A stretch of DNA of 64,000 nt from Hemicentrotus pulcherrimus (GCA_003118195.1 BEXV01000135.1:78434-142433), one strand, 5' to 3'; positions 37,795 to 49,377 are shown, numbered from the stretch's first letter. Notes: generated from the sequence alone by a model not told the origin. Numbers and translations are program-made.

Positions 37795-37945
37795 TTCATT
37801 TATACGTGTTATTGGCAAATCACATGCGCGATGCGAATGACGGGCAATTGTACAAGTGGTCTCCCCCTTGGTAGAAAGCGTTTTGGCGGGAAACTAGTAA
37901 AGCGGGGTCGACCCGTACTCGAAATGTGCGCGCACGCATTACAAC
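37795..37945. promoter_or_regulatory. Promoter-like cluster: CCAAT-, NRF1- and E2F-type motifs
   Basis: In order it contains TTATTGGCAAA (reverse CCAAT box, about 37808-37818), CACATGCGCGATGCG (NRF1-like, about 37821-37835), TTTTGGCGGGAAA (textbook E2F site, 37881-37893) and GTGCGCGCACGC (about 37926-37937). The stretch is clearly more CpG- and G+C-rich than its flanks. These motifs together are typical of housekeeping or cell-cycle promoters in animals. Overlapping frames at 37448-37840 and 37708-38001 do not resemble a known protein, so no transcript can be assigned. The direction is unknown. Confidence 0.35.
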
Positions 37946-38054
37946 GTGAACACGACACAACCTTGCACATAATATACCGAATAATAAAGATTTACAAATG
38001 AGAACTGAAACTTATATTATAAATCTTTACTCGTTTTTTAAAAATATATCTCTG

Positions 38055-38505
38055 TTATTATGTTGTTCTTTGTTTCTTTCTTCTATAATTAACCTTTCCT
38101 TATGTTAATTTTTCGTTTCTTCCTTTTATAACCTTTTCATGTTATCCTTTGTTTCTTCCTTCTTAACTTTTCATATGTATCCTTCGTTTCTTCCTGCTAT
38201 AACCTTTTCTTATGTAATCCTTTGTTTCTTCCTTTTAAAACGTTTCCGTTTATTGTATTCGTGGTTTTTCCTTCTTTCACCTTCTCGTATGTTATTCTTC
38301 GTTTCTTCATTGTACATATATAACCTTTCTCTTACCTTATTCTTTGTTTTTAATTTTTCTATTAATTGTCCCTTCCTATCTTATCTTACGCTTTCTTTTG
38401 TTTCTTCCTTATATCACCATTTCTTATATTCTATCCTACCATTTTTCCTACCCTTTGTAATGTTATTCTTTGTTTCTTCCTTCTATCACGTTCTCTAATA
38501 ATGTA
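38055..38505 (+). repeat. Decayed minisatellite, period about 38 bp
   Basis: Recurring unit built around WTGTTATTCTTTGTTTCTTC followed by CTTCTATAACCTTTTC. Unit starts are visible at about 38059, 38101, 38139, 38174, 38212, 38250 and 38289, degraded copies follow to about 38400, and a clear unit begins at 38459. Spacing is 35-42 bases. A 119-codon Phe/Leu/Ser-rich frame over it is a by-product of the repeat, not a membrane protein gene. Confidence 0.85.
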
Positions 38506-38614
38506 TAATATGTTATACTTCATTGCTATCATCCTATCATTTTATATCTTTCTACACTTATAATATTCTGTATTTATTATTAAATTATAATACTTTTCTC
38601 TCTTTCATTACTTT

Positions 38615-38815
38615 TCCGCCCAAACACACTCACTTCCAGTTGAAGATCGCTTACTTTCACGGTTTGGGTCCACACTGCACGCTAAATTGGTCTGGAGCGG
38701 TCTGGGAAGCGAACCGGTCCAGAAGATCGCTTCTTCGCACGGTTGTCTGTTCACACTCACAGTTAGACCGATCTAGCCTGGATCGGTCCAGGAAGTGAGT
38801 GAGAACAGGGTCTAA
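38615..38815. mobile_element. Small element with two 80-bp direct repeats between inverted ends
   Basis: CACTCACTTCC at about 38627-38637 faces its exact reverse complement GGAAGTGAGTG at 38791-38801. Between them a unit starting GAAGATCGCTT occurs at 38642 and again at 38722 (period 80). Each unit is followed by TTnCACGGTT, CACACT and a GGTCTGG/GGTCCAG-like word. Outer limits are approximate. This looks like a non-autonomous DNA transposon with subterminal repeats, but no target duplication is obvious. Confidence 0.55.
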
Positions 38816-40240
38816 GCAAAACTGTCTACGGCTATAGATGTGAGCTTACGAACACCTCTTACTTTTTCCAGATGTGATATGAAGTATTCTAACTTTACAT
38901 GTACATGATATAATTATGTTGCTACTCCTAAAAAGATAATCGGTCTGTAATCTTCCTAGCGGTTAACCAAAAGAGAAATCGGAAGCATTTTGATTAAATT
39001 TCATCTCATCTTTTATTATATTTATCACTTCCAGATCGTGATGCGTAACATCGATTTAAGTCATTTCCCAGGATTCGTATGTGTCAGAATTTAATAAAAT
39101 GCACTAATTTCCACCGCCAATGCTATGTAATGGCTTTTTGCGAACCTGACGGTAGACATGTTCAGAACTTTTACCTTAGGGGTTAAGTACACTGTGTATT
39201 CAGCTCAGCAAAATGCATTCCTCCCCCTCTTCCCATCTCATTAAATTCTCTCATGGTTTTCCCACTAGATCGCGATGTGCACGTCAGGTCAAAGCTGAAT
39301 ACATTTGAGATCAGGTTCCGTGATCTATCGTTCACCTTGAGTTGTCCCTTTTCATTGAGGAATAAGGCGAAAGGCGTTTTTCCAATGGCTACCATTTTCT
39401 TGATTAGGAGTGAGGTCTTGTCTAAGAGCTCAAGACCCTTCAACACTTTGCACTGTTATCCAGAGCATGCACGGCTTGCAATCCTGAAAGAGTTTTTTTT
39501 TTTCATTTTTAGTGCACCAACTTATTTTTAACCCCTGGTATTGCAGCGGTTGATACACGTCGAGAAAGGGGTGTCATGTTCAAAAAGGTATATTATAATA
39601 GGCACATTCAAACATGGGACGTTATACTGAGGAATGTGGCACTGGCAAAAAGACAACAATTCAAAATGCTTTAGTGTAGACATAGAAATAGGAAATATCG
39701 AAGTGGGGGTAAATTCAGATTTATAAAGGGAGAAAATAGGGAAGTCTATTATGACACAACTCACAAGACTACAGAAAATAATTGTCTTTATACATCGGGG
39801 TGAATATAGATCAATGATTACAAGGGTGACAAGATCGGGAAAGAAAGATTGAGGGCGAACGAGGGACGAGAGATCAAGAGAAAGAGAGAGATAACGAGAC
39901 GGAAAGGTGATGGGATAAAAGAAAACCAAAATGAAACGAGAAATCGATGGGTGAAAATACTTTGATTTCTGTCCAGTACCTTTTCACGCAGTGTACCAAT
40001 TATATTTTGTTCACAATAAATTTCTTCCTTCAAGCAAAAATTGCGTTTACCATTGTCAGTATGTTTGGTAGTTATATCAAAATAGAAGGAGGCAAACCTC
40101 GGAAAAGCCCTTTTAAATTTGGAATACCTATAACAAAGTCTTGCTATGTCTGTCTCTCCAATCATTCACCCACCCTATCGCATTGTCTTATTCTTCCTCT
40201 CTGTCAGACCAAGGAGTTGCTGGTATCTCTTTGGTCAGAC
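38816..40240. other. Gene-free sequence
   Basis: Frames on both strands (for example 39183-39446 minus, 39253-39531 plus, 39528-39929 minus) overlap one another without family features. A purine-rich stretch lies at about 39836-39905. Confidence 0.5.
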
Positions 40241-40244
40241 TCGT

Positions 40245-40480
40245 AACTCTCTCTCTCTCTACCACACCATTCTTTTTCTTGTCGTTTTATCTCAAGCGCA
40301 ATCGATGATCTCCTCTTACATTAGTTCTCTCCCCCACCAACTCTCTCTCTTTCTCTCTACCCCCCTCTCTCTATTCTTTCTTTCTCTCTATCACTCTCTC
40401 CCCTCCATCTCCCTTTTCTACATGTATCTCTCATGTTCACATCTCACACCTTCTATCTCTTATCTCCCCCTCTATCAGTG
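40245..40480 (-). repeat. Degenerate CT-rich tract on plus strand
   Basis: CTCTCT runs at 40247-40260, 40340-40380 and 40385-40400 sit in a broadly pyrimidine-rich stretch. The Ser/Leu/Tyr-rich frame across it is low-complexity. Confidence 0.8.
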
Positions 40481-41069
40481 GTTTTCCCTCGTCAAGTCTC
40501 CAGCTCGTTACTCCACCTGTACAAAATGACACGGGTTCCAAAGCCCTCCCCAGAGAGCCCCCCTGTATTGACTTTCTTCCATGATCGTGTTTGCGTTCAT
40601 GATTGAAAAATGCACCCCTCTCGAACGCAGATACATCTACGTATCAGGTACAGAGAACCATCGCGGACTTCGATATATTCAAGGACGGTTTGGTTGAGAA
40701 TCGGGAAGACTATTGAAATAATTTTAGTCTCAATTGTTTCTTGATAGACATTCATACCAAAGTAAAATGGACACGTGGTTATTAAGTTTGGACATGTTTT
40801 TAAAGTCAAGGCATAAGTCCTGCTTTCCATCCTTATTCCCGGTTCCAATGCAGATAAATATCATTTATTCTCATCTGAACCTGTTCCTTCTGCACAAAAA
40901 CTTCTTTTTTGATATACTAAATGATAACTGTACACACAGAACATTCTGTAAACTACTCTTATTTCTCTTTTTGCTCGTGTTATGAAAGCCAATTATGTTT
41001 AGTTTCTTTTGGACTGTGAACAGAAATTGAAATAATTTAGCCGACTTAAAAATGCGCATAATATTTCAT
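40481..41069. other. Gene-free sequence
   Basis: No supportable gene. Confidence 0.5.
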
Positions 41070-41560
41070 ATATAATGCTGTGTTTCCATAGCGACCAGGA
41101 ATCCATTAGCATTCCCAACCGGGCCTTACCGTTATCGCTAAAATTTAAAGAGAAATCTGCAAAGCGCCAGCGTACTATATCCCTCAGCAGGCGCCATAAC
41201 ATAGCAAGGCAATCGGCAATATCGGAGCACGTCTTCGGGTCGATAGAGAAAAAAGGAAATGGCGGCGAGTATTTACGAACCATCGCATTAACGCCTGATC
41301 ATTATCTGCATCTTTCGATCATAACACCTAATGCTATTAGAGGTATGAAATGCTATGTATAGAAACTGTGGGTTATACAAGGAGATATGGCTTGAAATAC
41401 CTTGTAATGGGATTTACTCCATGCAGTCAGACCTTCTCATTCGAACTTAATGCCCTGAAAACAGGTCTAGGCGTCAACGCAAATACACGGACGATATGCA
41501 TCCGGTCGGGTCATTAATCGCTCCATTAAATTAATTGACCATTGAACTAAGTACACAAAA
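41070..41560. promoter_or_regulatory. Candidate non-coding regulatory block
   Basis: Less AT-rich than its surroundings. It contains AAATGGCGGCGAG (YY1-like, about 41257), GGCGCCATAA (about 41199) and, at 41510-41540, a close run of homeobox-type cores (GTCATTAATCG, CATTAAATTAATTGA). A 95-codon plus-strand frame (41075-41362) and a 94-codon minus-strand frame overlap here but show no family features. Confidence 0.2.
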
Positions 41561-43629
41561 GCATTCGATCTGACGGGGGTTCGCGATTGCCTGATTATTG
41601 TTCTTGCGCAAATGATTACGGCGATATCTTTGAGGATATAAAAGGGGAACTAAATTGTGTATTTGTCTTAATATGGGTCTCGAAAATTGGTGGTAAAAAA
41701 TAACCACCGCCAAAACATACAGGATTAGTATGTGCCATAATTCGATTTTCTTTTGCTGTTTAATCAAGGAAAACAAAGACGTACCAGACAAAAACAATAA
41801 CAACGCAGACTAATGGGCCATTAGCATTTGATGAGAACTCATAAATTGAAATAATTATGTCAAATACAACACGAAAATAATGGTATTTGAAATAATTGAA
41901 TGCTATATCAATCATATTTCGAGTTGATATATTTTTGTCTATGTGAACTTAAATTGCATAATTGTTATAAAATGCCATCTAATGTTTCTCGGTCATGAAC
42001 TTGAAAAAGACGTATATATGACATGAACTCATAGAATACGACACATTTGAGGTTAAACAGAGAATTAGTTGACTAATCATACTTCGTATATAGGGGCGTT
42101 TACACTTATAAACAAACGGGTGCAACGATCTAGGGAAGATGTGAACATGGCACGTTACTATGGAAACTCAGCATTTAGTCGGTCAATCCCCTTACTCGAA
42201 TATGAACTTTAGGCTTTTCCTACGATTACTTCGTAAATCATGAAATATCCTTCAACAAAAGAGCATTGATATTCATCATAGACTGTAGAAGCGTGTACAA
42301 GCTTGCATTTGAAATGGTAATAGACAATGCACCGTTGTGCAATCTAGACCAAGGTATGTACCTAATTGAACACACCCAACGTTTATATGTAAGTCAACGT
42401 TTTTAAAACTAAGCCCCCACATAACTAAGACATGTTCGTGTTTTCCATTCTGTTGTAGCTAACGATGCTTAACATGCCAATTACGACTGAGTACTTGGAC
42501 TCTGAGTGTTTAACAAGAAGTGAGTTGGAGAAACATAGGATAGAAGTAAGAACAGACAGGTGACAAAGAGAAAATTCTCAAAGCAATGGATAAACGACAT
42601 CGAATAAATTATGACAATAGAAGCTAACTTTTGCAATGAGATGATTTTCGTCAAATTATAATGTTACTGTATCGCACAAACATTCAATGGATCTTTTCAA
42701 GACTGAAATAAACATCAAAATGTCCCAATTTAAATAAACACATTTTTCACAGTCGCTTGATTTTTGGACATAAACTACACTCAAATGTTATAAATATTGA
42801 GATCAATCTTTACTTAGATGATTTATGATCCAGTCAGAAGAATATTATAATTTGCGTTTAAGTTGATTGAGGCCGAATGAAGAGTGATGCCAAATACAAT
42901 TAGGTCGTTTGAAAATAGATGGCGCTATTACAACGCACGGTATCGCCCTCATTGCTCTGTTTCGGGCAAGAGCCTATCAGCATGCGAGATAACCACGTGA
43001 TCACGTTGGTGACGCCGTCTATAGCTACCGTAAAGTACTCTGATTGCAGCTAACTGCTTACATTATTGTGTGGGTGCAAACAACAGTACACTTTTTCCGC
43101 TACTATCAAACACGATATGGAAACACGATAATGTGTAAGTAGGGTCTTTGACAATATTATATGTTTAGCCACTGACACTTAAAAACCATGGAATACAATT
43201 GATACAAGATTTGAAAAAACAATGATACTAAATTTGCATTTGAAAAAAGAAAACTTGGGAAATTAGAAACAAAAATCATTTTACCATATATCATGTTCAT
43301 GATGATAAAGGACATATATATAGGGTGAAATATTTTTTATTCGGCATGCGGTATGAGCTTAAATAAATTTAAAATGTTAACCATTGTTTTGAAACGAAAT
43401 GTAATGACTAAAAGACTAACTGGTGTATTGCAACAACATGTTGATTTTATTCCTGCATTCAAATTCATCCACACTGCGCTCATTTTAGCTTATACAGAAC
43501 AATCCATGATATCTTAAATAAGTTTTTTCTTTCTTTCTTGCTAACCCCTTTTAAGTTCCTTCTTTATGGTCAGTCTCACAAGATTGTTAATCGCTTATCC
43601 ATTTAAGGTAAATATTCAATTTCATCCAT
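41561..43629. other. Gene-free sequence
   Basis: It contains a CACGTGATCACGTT patch near 42991-43005. No supportable gene or named repeat. Confidence 0.5.
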
Positions 43630-43645
43630 GGGGGGGGGGGGGGGG
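43630..43645 (+). repeat. Poly-G tract
   Basis: Sixteen consecutive G residues. Confidence 0.97.
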
Positions 43646-44364
43646 TACCACCGAAAAAATGGAAATTAGAAAACGATGGCACATTATTAGCCTCGTCTAG
43701 TTTCTTTCGTTAGTGATTAGGGCCGCCATAATTGAGGTTTTTCCTCTTCAGGCCCCTCTTCTTAGCCCCATGTTGTCCTTTTCGCAGGAGTAATGACATC
43801 ATCGTTGCCATGGGAAAACCCTTGATATCGGTCCCTTGTTTGGAGGAAGCTCATCACTCAAGAGTTTATTTATATCAGTCTGAGTTCACGCCGGAATATA
43901 TTTGGCACGGAATATATCCGGACAATATTGTAATATTGATTAAAGAGTGTGAAAGAAAGCAACATAAAAATGAATCTAATGCGAAGAGCAAACCTTAAAA
44001 GCTTGCCAATGGATTTATATACGTTTTTATTTTGTTTAAATTGTTGTATGGAACCCGTTGGCAATTGTTTGTCATAATCCTCCAACTTAATATGTTTTTC
44101 CCAACTAAATAGTGTTTTTCAGAGGCACGGGACCATTCTGAATTCCCAGAACCCCAACCTAAATCCACAACCATCTATAATCATACAGCGCCAGCTTTGG
44201 TTCACATGCATACATTTGCATGTAGACGGCGAAGAGTGGATCGAAAATGATGAAGGATAAAAATGAAAATGTTTGAAGATGGAAGAAAGAAAAGTTCCAA
44301 AGTTCAAATGGGAAGAGGAAAGATAGATGGAGAGAAATAACAATGGTGATTAAAATTTGGCTTG
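43646..44364. other. Gene-free sequence
   Basis: An 88-codon plus-strand frame (43732-43998) has no recognisable features. Confidence 0.5.
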
Positions 44365-44430
44365 AGGGAGAGAGGGAGACAGAGAGAGAGAGAGAGAGGG
44401 AGACAGAGAGAGAGAGAGAGAGAGAGCGGG
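44365..44430 (+). repeat. (GA)n with internal GGGAGACAGA duplication
   Basis: Two consecutive modules, each GGGAGACAGA followed by (GA)n, so a higher-order duplication of a GA microsatellite. Confidence 0.95.
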
Positions 44431-44862
44431 TGAAAGAAAAAACAGATACATATCAATGACTGACGAAAAAGAACTGTATTGGAGGAACTGAATATATTCA
44501 TGATAGTGAAGTGTCTTGCTTGTATTTCATAGCAATGCACTATTGCGTCATACGCATGCCATAGATATACGTGCACTTAAAATCGATGAATGCCGAGCAG
44601 TAAGCATTTTCTTCACATCTTTTTTAACAAACAAGATATCATTATGAAACCAAGTCAAGAATGGAACAACTAGTTATGCTACGTTTCCGATTCGCAGTTC
44701 TCAAGACTGGATCCATTCGGTGGTTTATTTTTCAATTTCATAATTTGGTTAGCCGTACTGGTTTGCCTAAATTCCATTAGGTAAGATGAATTTAAAAGAA
44801 TGAAACATGCAGAATTGATCAAAAGAAAGTACCAAGAGCTTAAATCTATTAATACAATCAGT

Positions 44863-44925
44863 CAGAAGAGAAGAAGAAGGGCAAGAAGAAGAAGGAGGAG
44901 AAGATGTAGAAGAAGAGGAAGAACA
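44863..44925 (+). repeat. (GAA)n-rich imperfect trinucleotide repeat
   Basis: AAG/AGA units with GGG and TGT interruptions. It produces an Arg-rich run in one frame. Confidence 0.9.
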
Positions 44926-47891
44926 TGCACACACTCATACCCACCCAACATACCCTGTTTTCATACTGGATGCACGTCTCTACAAAAGAACACGCTTGAA
45001 GCTGATTAAAGTAAAACGAGAGTAATCCAGGTAGCTAAAAATGAAAACAATGCCTGAAACATGTACCTTCGATATGGGGATATCGGATACAATCTTGTAT
45101 TCTTATTCAATTCAGTCAATCACCACTGCATCCTGGCGTTCGACAACGACGTCGACAGATATACAATGTGATGGGCAGAATAGGGTAGCTACGGAGGGCA
45201 GTGGCCTTGATCCCCTAATCGAATGTCCATAATAAAAACATGAAATGGCCTTTTTAGTTCGCATTCTGTTCACCGAGTAAAATCCCAAATGATGCTAGTA
45301 CCCCCTTTATGGTTACACCTTCGCCACTTGTGGCGAAGATATGGTTTAGCCGACGTGGATGGTGATTGCAAGTATACTTAAGAAGAAAGGCCGGCGACGA
45401 ACCTTGGGACAATAATATTTTGTAAGACACTAGCGCCCCTGGACCCCATTGCCAATTATTGCAACAATGACATCAATATAAGCTATATTAGTAATCTTTG
45501 AAAGTTTTTCAGTTAGAGGGCATTTCATTTGTCAGTCCTGTGATTGGCTTTGAGTACAGCAAACTTATATTTTATTCTAACCATTGTGGTTCCCAAAATA
45601 TAAGCATAAAAGCAAAATATAAAGAATGTATGTTTAGATGTGAACAAACATTTATCAGAACGTGTAAGCTTGGTTATGGTATTCTTTCCCCCATTTTATT
45701 CAGAAAAATAGCTTTAAAACATAAACAACATGCGTCGGACTTTTAATTTGTGGTGTAACTCACTGAAATGACGGTCGTGGCTCGAAATGTCTTATATTCA
45801 ATCACATAGTGTTATAGTAAATAATGCAAATATAACTTTAGTATTTGAAAATTAACAGGAAATATTTCAAATTAGGCATACATGAACTACTCAACATAAA
45901 AACATTGGCGGATATTGTTTTCAGTATTTCCTCGTCGCTCACTTTGAAGGCATCGTTTAACAATGTTAAATCGGAGATGCATGGCCCTTAATGTTATCAG
46001 TGTTTGTGATATGGTGCAATATTGAAGCCCCCCCCCCAACAAATTGCTCTTCGAAATGATCAGGAGGTGTCTCAAAAGAGTACAAATCTTTGAGTGACCG
46101 GTTTTACCATACTCATTTTCCCCAATAGACTGTAGTGTTAAAAAGCCGTTAGGAAAACGAATTTTGAAATTTATAATTCCAATCATAGATATATTGATAA
46201 TCAGACTGGCGATGGCTTGGAATTTATGTATGACCTAAAGGTTTATAATTATGATTGCAGCATGAGCTAAATCCAGGATGTTTTTTTTTTTTTAATCTGA
46301 TGCAAAGTTACCCAATCCCTTTAACAATGAATGCAATCAGGAGGAAGACTAGTTGGAATAGCAAAGTTTTAATGGCGTAGCACGGGCGTCATCACTGAAA
46401 ACACTTTGTTGGTAACGGATGAATTAGTTTGGGTCTAAAGGCAAAGGCTGTTTGCTACTTCCCTTTGGTCGTCTCTCATCACCTATTACTCAAAGAATCG
46501 GACTCCAAGCTAGCTTTTCATCCTATAAGCTCAAATTTTCATCCGCTACCACGGACTTTCTTAAAGGGCCCATAGTACCCCGTATTTCTCAGGTATAGTA
46601 ATTACATATATTGCGCATAATAAACCACTAACAAAATTATTATCATTATCTATTATCATTATTAAACAAGTCATCATCAGTACCATAGTCTGTTAACATT
46701 TTATAGAATGTAATATATCAGTTGCAATATCATCATATATGAAAGACAGAATGTTATAAATGTTAATAATGATACTGGTTCTGGATATTAGAATGTAAAG
46801 ATACCATACATCGGCATTGAAGACACAAAGTAGATATAAGACATCCACAGCGTGTTTTGCTGGGATCAATGTAACCTTTTTACAAGATAAAGATAGATGA
46901 GAACAGAGAATATCAAGGGGAAATTGCACGTTACCTTTCTGATAGATTCTCCTTTTTTCTCATTTTGTTCGATTCGAAAAGAAATTTCATCATTTTGAGT
47001 GACCTCCGTTGTTCACAGGAAAATCTCGTCTGCTAGGATTCATCCTTGAGTTTTTCGTCAAATAAATGTTGGTTTATCTGACGCTTTCCTGACGCTTTTC
47101 ACCTGTGGCACTTTTTTCTTCTTATTTCTGAGAATCTCAGTGAATGTTGTTTAATACTTTGTTAAGCAAGTTTATTATCCTTTATTGTTCCGTCTGTAGT
47201 TTTCTGAGATTCTTCTCCTGTATTCTGTTCACATTCATATCCAACCAAAGACTTTTACTCAACTTTTTGTATTTTGTTCTAAATCTAAACCATTCTATCC
47301 TAGACTTTAAAAAAAATGAAATTCATTTGATAACTATATATTGTAGACCTTTAGACAATCATATAAACAATATGACACTTAAAAATATGGATTTTCGTCT
47401 AATCAGTATGGGTGAAGTTTCTCCTTCCCACGTCATTTCTGATTTTTAATTCTTTCACGATTTCTTGACAGGATAAACTTTCAGTTTTTTCATGTTAATG
47501 CGAATAAATGACATCAAACAAAATACATAAAATAAACCTTGTAAAATTGTCATGCCAGTATTAACACACAACTTTGTTGTTACCAATATTTAAAAAAAAA
47601 CAAAAAAACAAAAAAACAATGCGTCATTGTGCAATCAAAGGTGTAGGGCAGGACCTGGCTTCACATCGGTTTTCAAAAAAATTAGTCTGGCAGATTGGGG
47701 AATCTAATTCTTGCAAGGTCTTTGTTTACGATTATCATGGATCCGTTACTACTAATTTGGCCTACTTTGGAACGTAAGTCATCAGAAGGGCATGACAATA
47801 TTCGTCGCTTTTCTTTAAGATTCATCATGATATGGGTTGGTTTGTTTGTTTTACCTGACTGCTAGTAGAGCGTAAGCATATTTTTACGTAA
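44926..47891. other. Gene-free sequence
   Basis: It contains a perfect hairpin at 45319-45338, poly-C at 46028-46037, T-rich runs, an ATT/ATC-rich patch near 46638-46668, a doubled CTGACGCTTTC near 47078-47099, and A-rich sequence at 47589-47617. The frames at 45498-45746 and 47144-47449 show no family features. Confidence 0.5.
45319..45338. repeat. Perfect 9-bp-stem hairpin
   Basis: CTTCGCCAC-tt-GTGGCGAAG. There is no T-run after it, so nothing suggests a terminator. Confidence 0.9.
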
Positions 47892-48844
47892 AGCCTCGGT
47901 CACAATGGATCGTAGGAAATGTTGTCGTGGTAGACCCATAACATGCCAGACATCTATTTCGAGTGGTCACAGGGGCTACGACACATACATGTTGGTTTGG
48001 CTCCGTCAGAAAAAAGACATGTCGTGATTATGTTGCGATTGTGTAGAAAGTCAGTCGTGCGACAGTCGTGGAACCATCGTGAGTTGTCGGGGGATGTTTT
48101 TCACATGATCACGTCATGATTCATTCGTGGGACGCGCGTTCATCTCCTGACTATTATAATGAGACCAGGGCCCCATTCCACAAAACTTGTCATCAGTGAA
48201 AAACTACCGGTTTTATTATAATCTAGTGAAATCCTTGCTTCTGATTGGTTAACAGAAGATTTGTAACTGATTTGTGTCATCTATCATTGAAAAAAGGCTT
48301 TGTGAAACAGGTCCCTTGTCTGTTGCCTGCCATTTGCCCTCAAGATTTTTCAGTAGAAACGATTCTGCCCGAATTTAATCCAAGTTTGTATCCAGGATGC
48401 CTCCAAGAAAATATGTTGTAAGCTCACGCAAGACTAACGCAAGACAGACTTGCAATGTGGTGCGAACCTCTTACGAAATATACTATTCTTGAGACAGTCA
48501 TTGGGTAGTCTTACGACAGTCGTAAGATTTTTCGTAAGATTCCTGTTGAATAACAACAAATTATTCCGGTATCTCCGACAAGATATTTATCGCACTACAG
48601 TCGACAGACTCCCGCAAGACTGACGTAGAACAGCCTCATGATAGCCACACGACAAAGATATCACACAAAAAATCCTAGATAAAAAAGGTGCATGTCCAAT
48701 TTTGCCTAACGACAGCAAGTCGATGCCACGATGCTCAACATTTCGCTGGACTGTCTTGCAACGACCCCTAATGACCCCCAATTTACCTACATTTTCTGTA
48801 GTGTCGTGGCACAAATGCGTCGTGGGTATGTTGTGACCAGGCCT
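47892..48844. mobile_element. Harbinger-like non-autonomous DNA transposon, 953 bp, interrupted by a MITE
   Basis: The left end is AGCCTCGGTCACAA and the right end, reverse-complemented, is AGGCCTGGTCACAA (11 of 14 identical). Both are bordered by TAA (47889-47891 and 48845-48847), a 3-bp duplication typical of PIF/Harbinger-type elements. The interior is unusually dense in TCGTG/CACGA, TCGTAAG and ACGAC words on both strands and contains the palindrome TCTTACGACAGTCGTAAGA (48509-48527). There is no transposase; a 75-codon minus-strand frame (48587-48814) is a by-product. The MITE at 48168-48315 lies inside, so the original element was about 800 bp. Superfamily assignment rests only on TSD length and TIR style. 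Confidence 0.7.
48168..48315. mobile_element. Nested MITE, about 148 bp
   Basis: The left end is GGGCCCCATTCCACAAAACT and the right end inverted is GGGACCTGTTTCACAAAGCC, sharing the GGGNCC..TT.CACAAA pattern found in small deuterostome DNA transposons. The interior has CTGATTGGTTAACAG. I could not identify a clear target-site duplication. It interrupts the element 47892-48844, so it inserted later. Confidence 0.65.
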
Positions 48845-48847
48845 TAA

Positions 48848-49013
48848 GCAACCAAGGGACCTAAGGCTTAAAGTTTTCTCCGACGGACTAGGTAATGAGG
48901 TTTAATGCCTTACCCAAGGGCACTAGGACATCGACTTGGTTCCGAGACCAGGATTTTCCAGTAGTCTCTTACCATCGCTGCCCTAACCCTGAGCTATTAT
49001 GCCTTTGACATAA
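48848..49013 (-). mobile_element. tRNA-derived SINE, minus strand
   Basis: On the minus strand an A-box-like TAGCTCAGGGTTAGGGC (48980-48996) is followed 30 bp later by TACTGGAAAATCC and by a B-box-like GGTCTCGGAACC (48938-48949). A body with CCTTGGGTAAGGCATT and CTCATTACCTAGTCCG follows. That CTTGGGCAAGGCA-type domain is widespread in marine invertebrate SINEs. The 3' end abuts the TAA duplication of the neighbouring transposon. Confidence 0.7.
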
Positions 49014-49377
49014 GCATTTCTATTCTATACTCTTTTTAATAAATGGAAACTAATGTACCCTTTTTTAGATAATTATCCCTTTAAAAGTTTGGCGGGAACG
49101 GTTTCTTTGAAATGGAGACCTACATGTAGCTCCTGCTTGGCGGTTCGAGAGAAGCAAAGTCGGAAGATTTAAGAGATATAAACATGTGACGTCATCAAAA
49201 ACTCATCGCATGTGGTAATCATTCATGTGGCTGATGCAAAACACAAGGGGTATAGACAGATTACCTTTCTAAACAGGTAGAGAAATGATTGAGGTTTCAT
49301 ATAAGAGGACGGAAAGGAGATTGGAAAGTTGAACAACGTTATAATGAAGTTAATGTATTATACTAGAGCGTCCGATC
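49014..49377. other. Gene-free sequence
   Basis: It includes an E2F-like TTTGGCGGGAA near 49088 and TGACGTCA near 49189. No gene. Confidence 0.45.

Noticed and set aside
38139..38498. Phe/Leu-rich 119-residue membrane protein
   Set aside because: The frame lies wholly in the decayed 38-bp minisatellite.
45319..45338. Rho-independent-style terminator
   Set aside because: A hairpin is present but without a following T-run, and the DNA is from an animal genome.
46790..46812. miR-1-like word (AGAATGTAAAGATAC)
   Set aside because: It differs from the miR-1 seed region context and has no complementary hairpin arm nearby.
48587..48814. 75-codon Cys-containing minus-strand ORF
   Set aside because: It is part of the Harbinger-like element's repeated interior; there is no domain.
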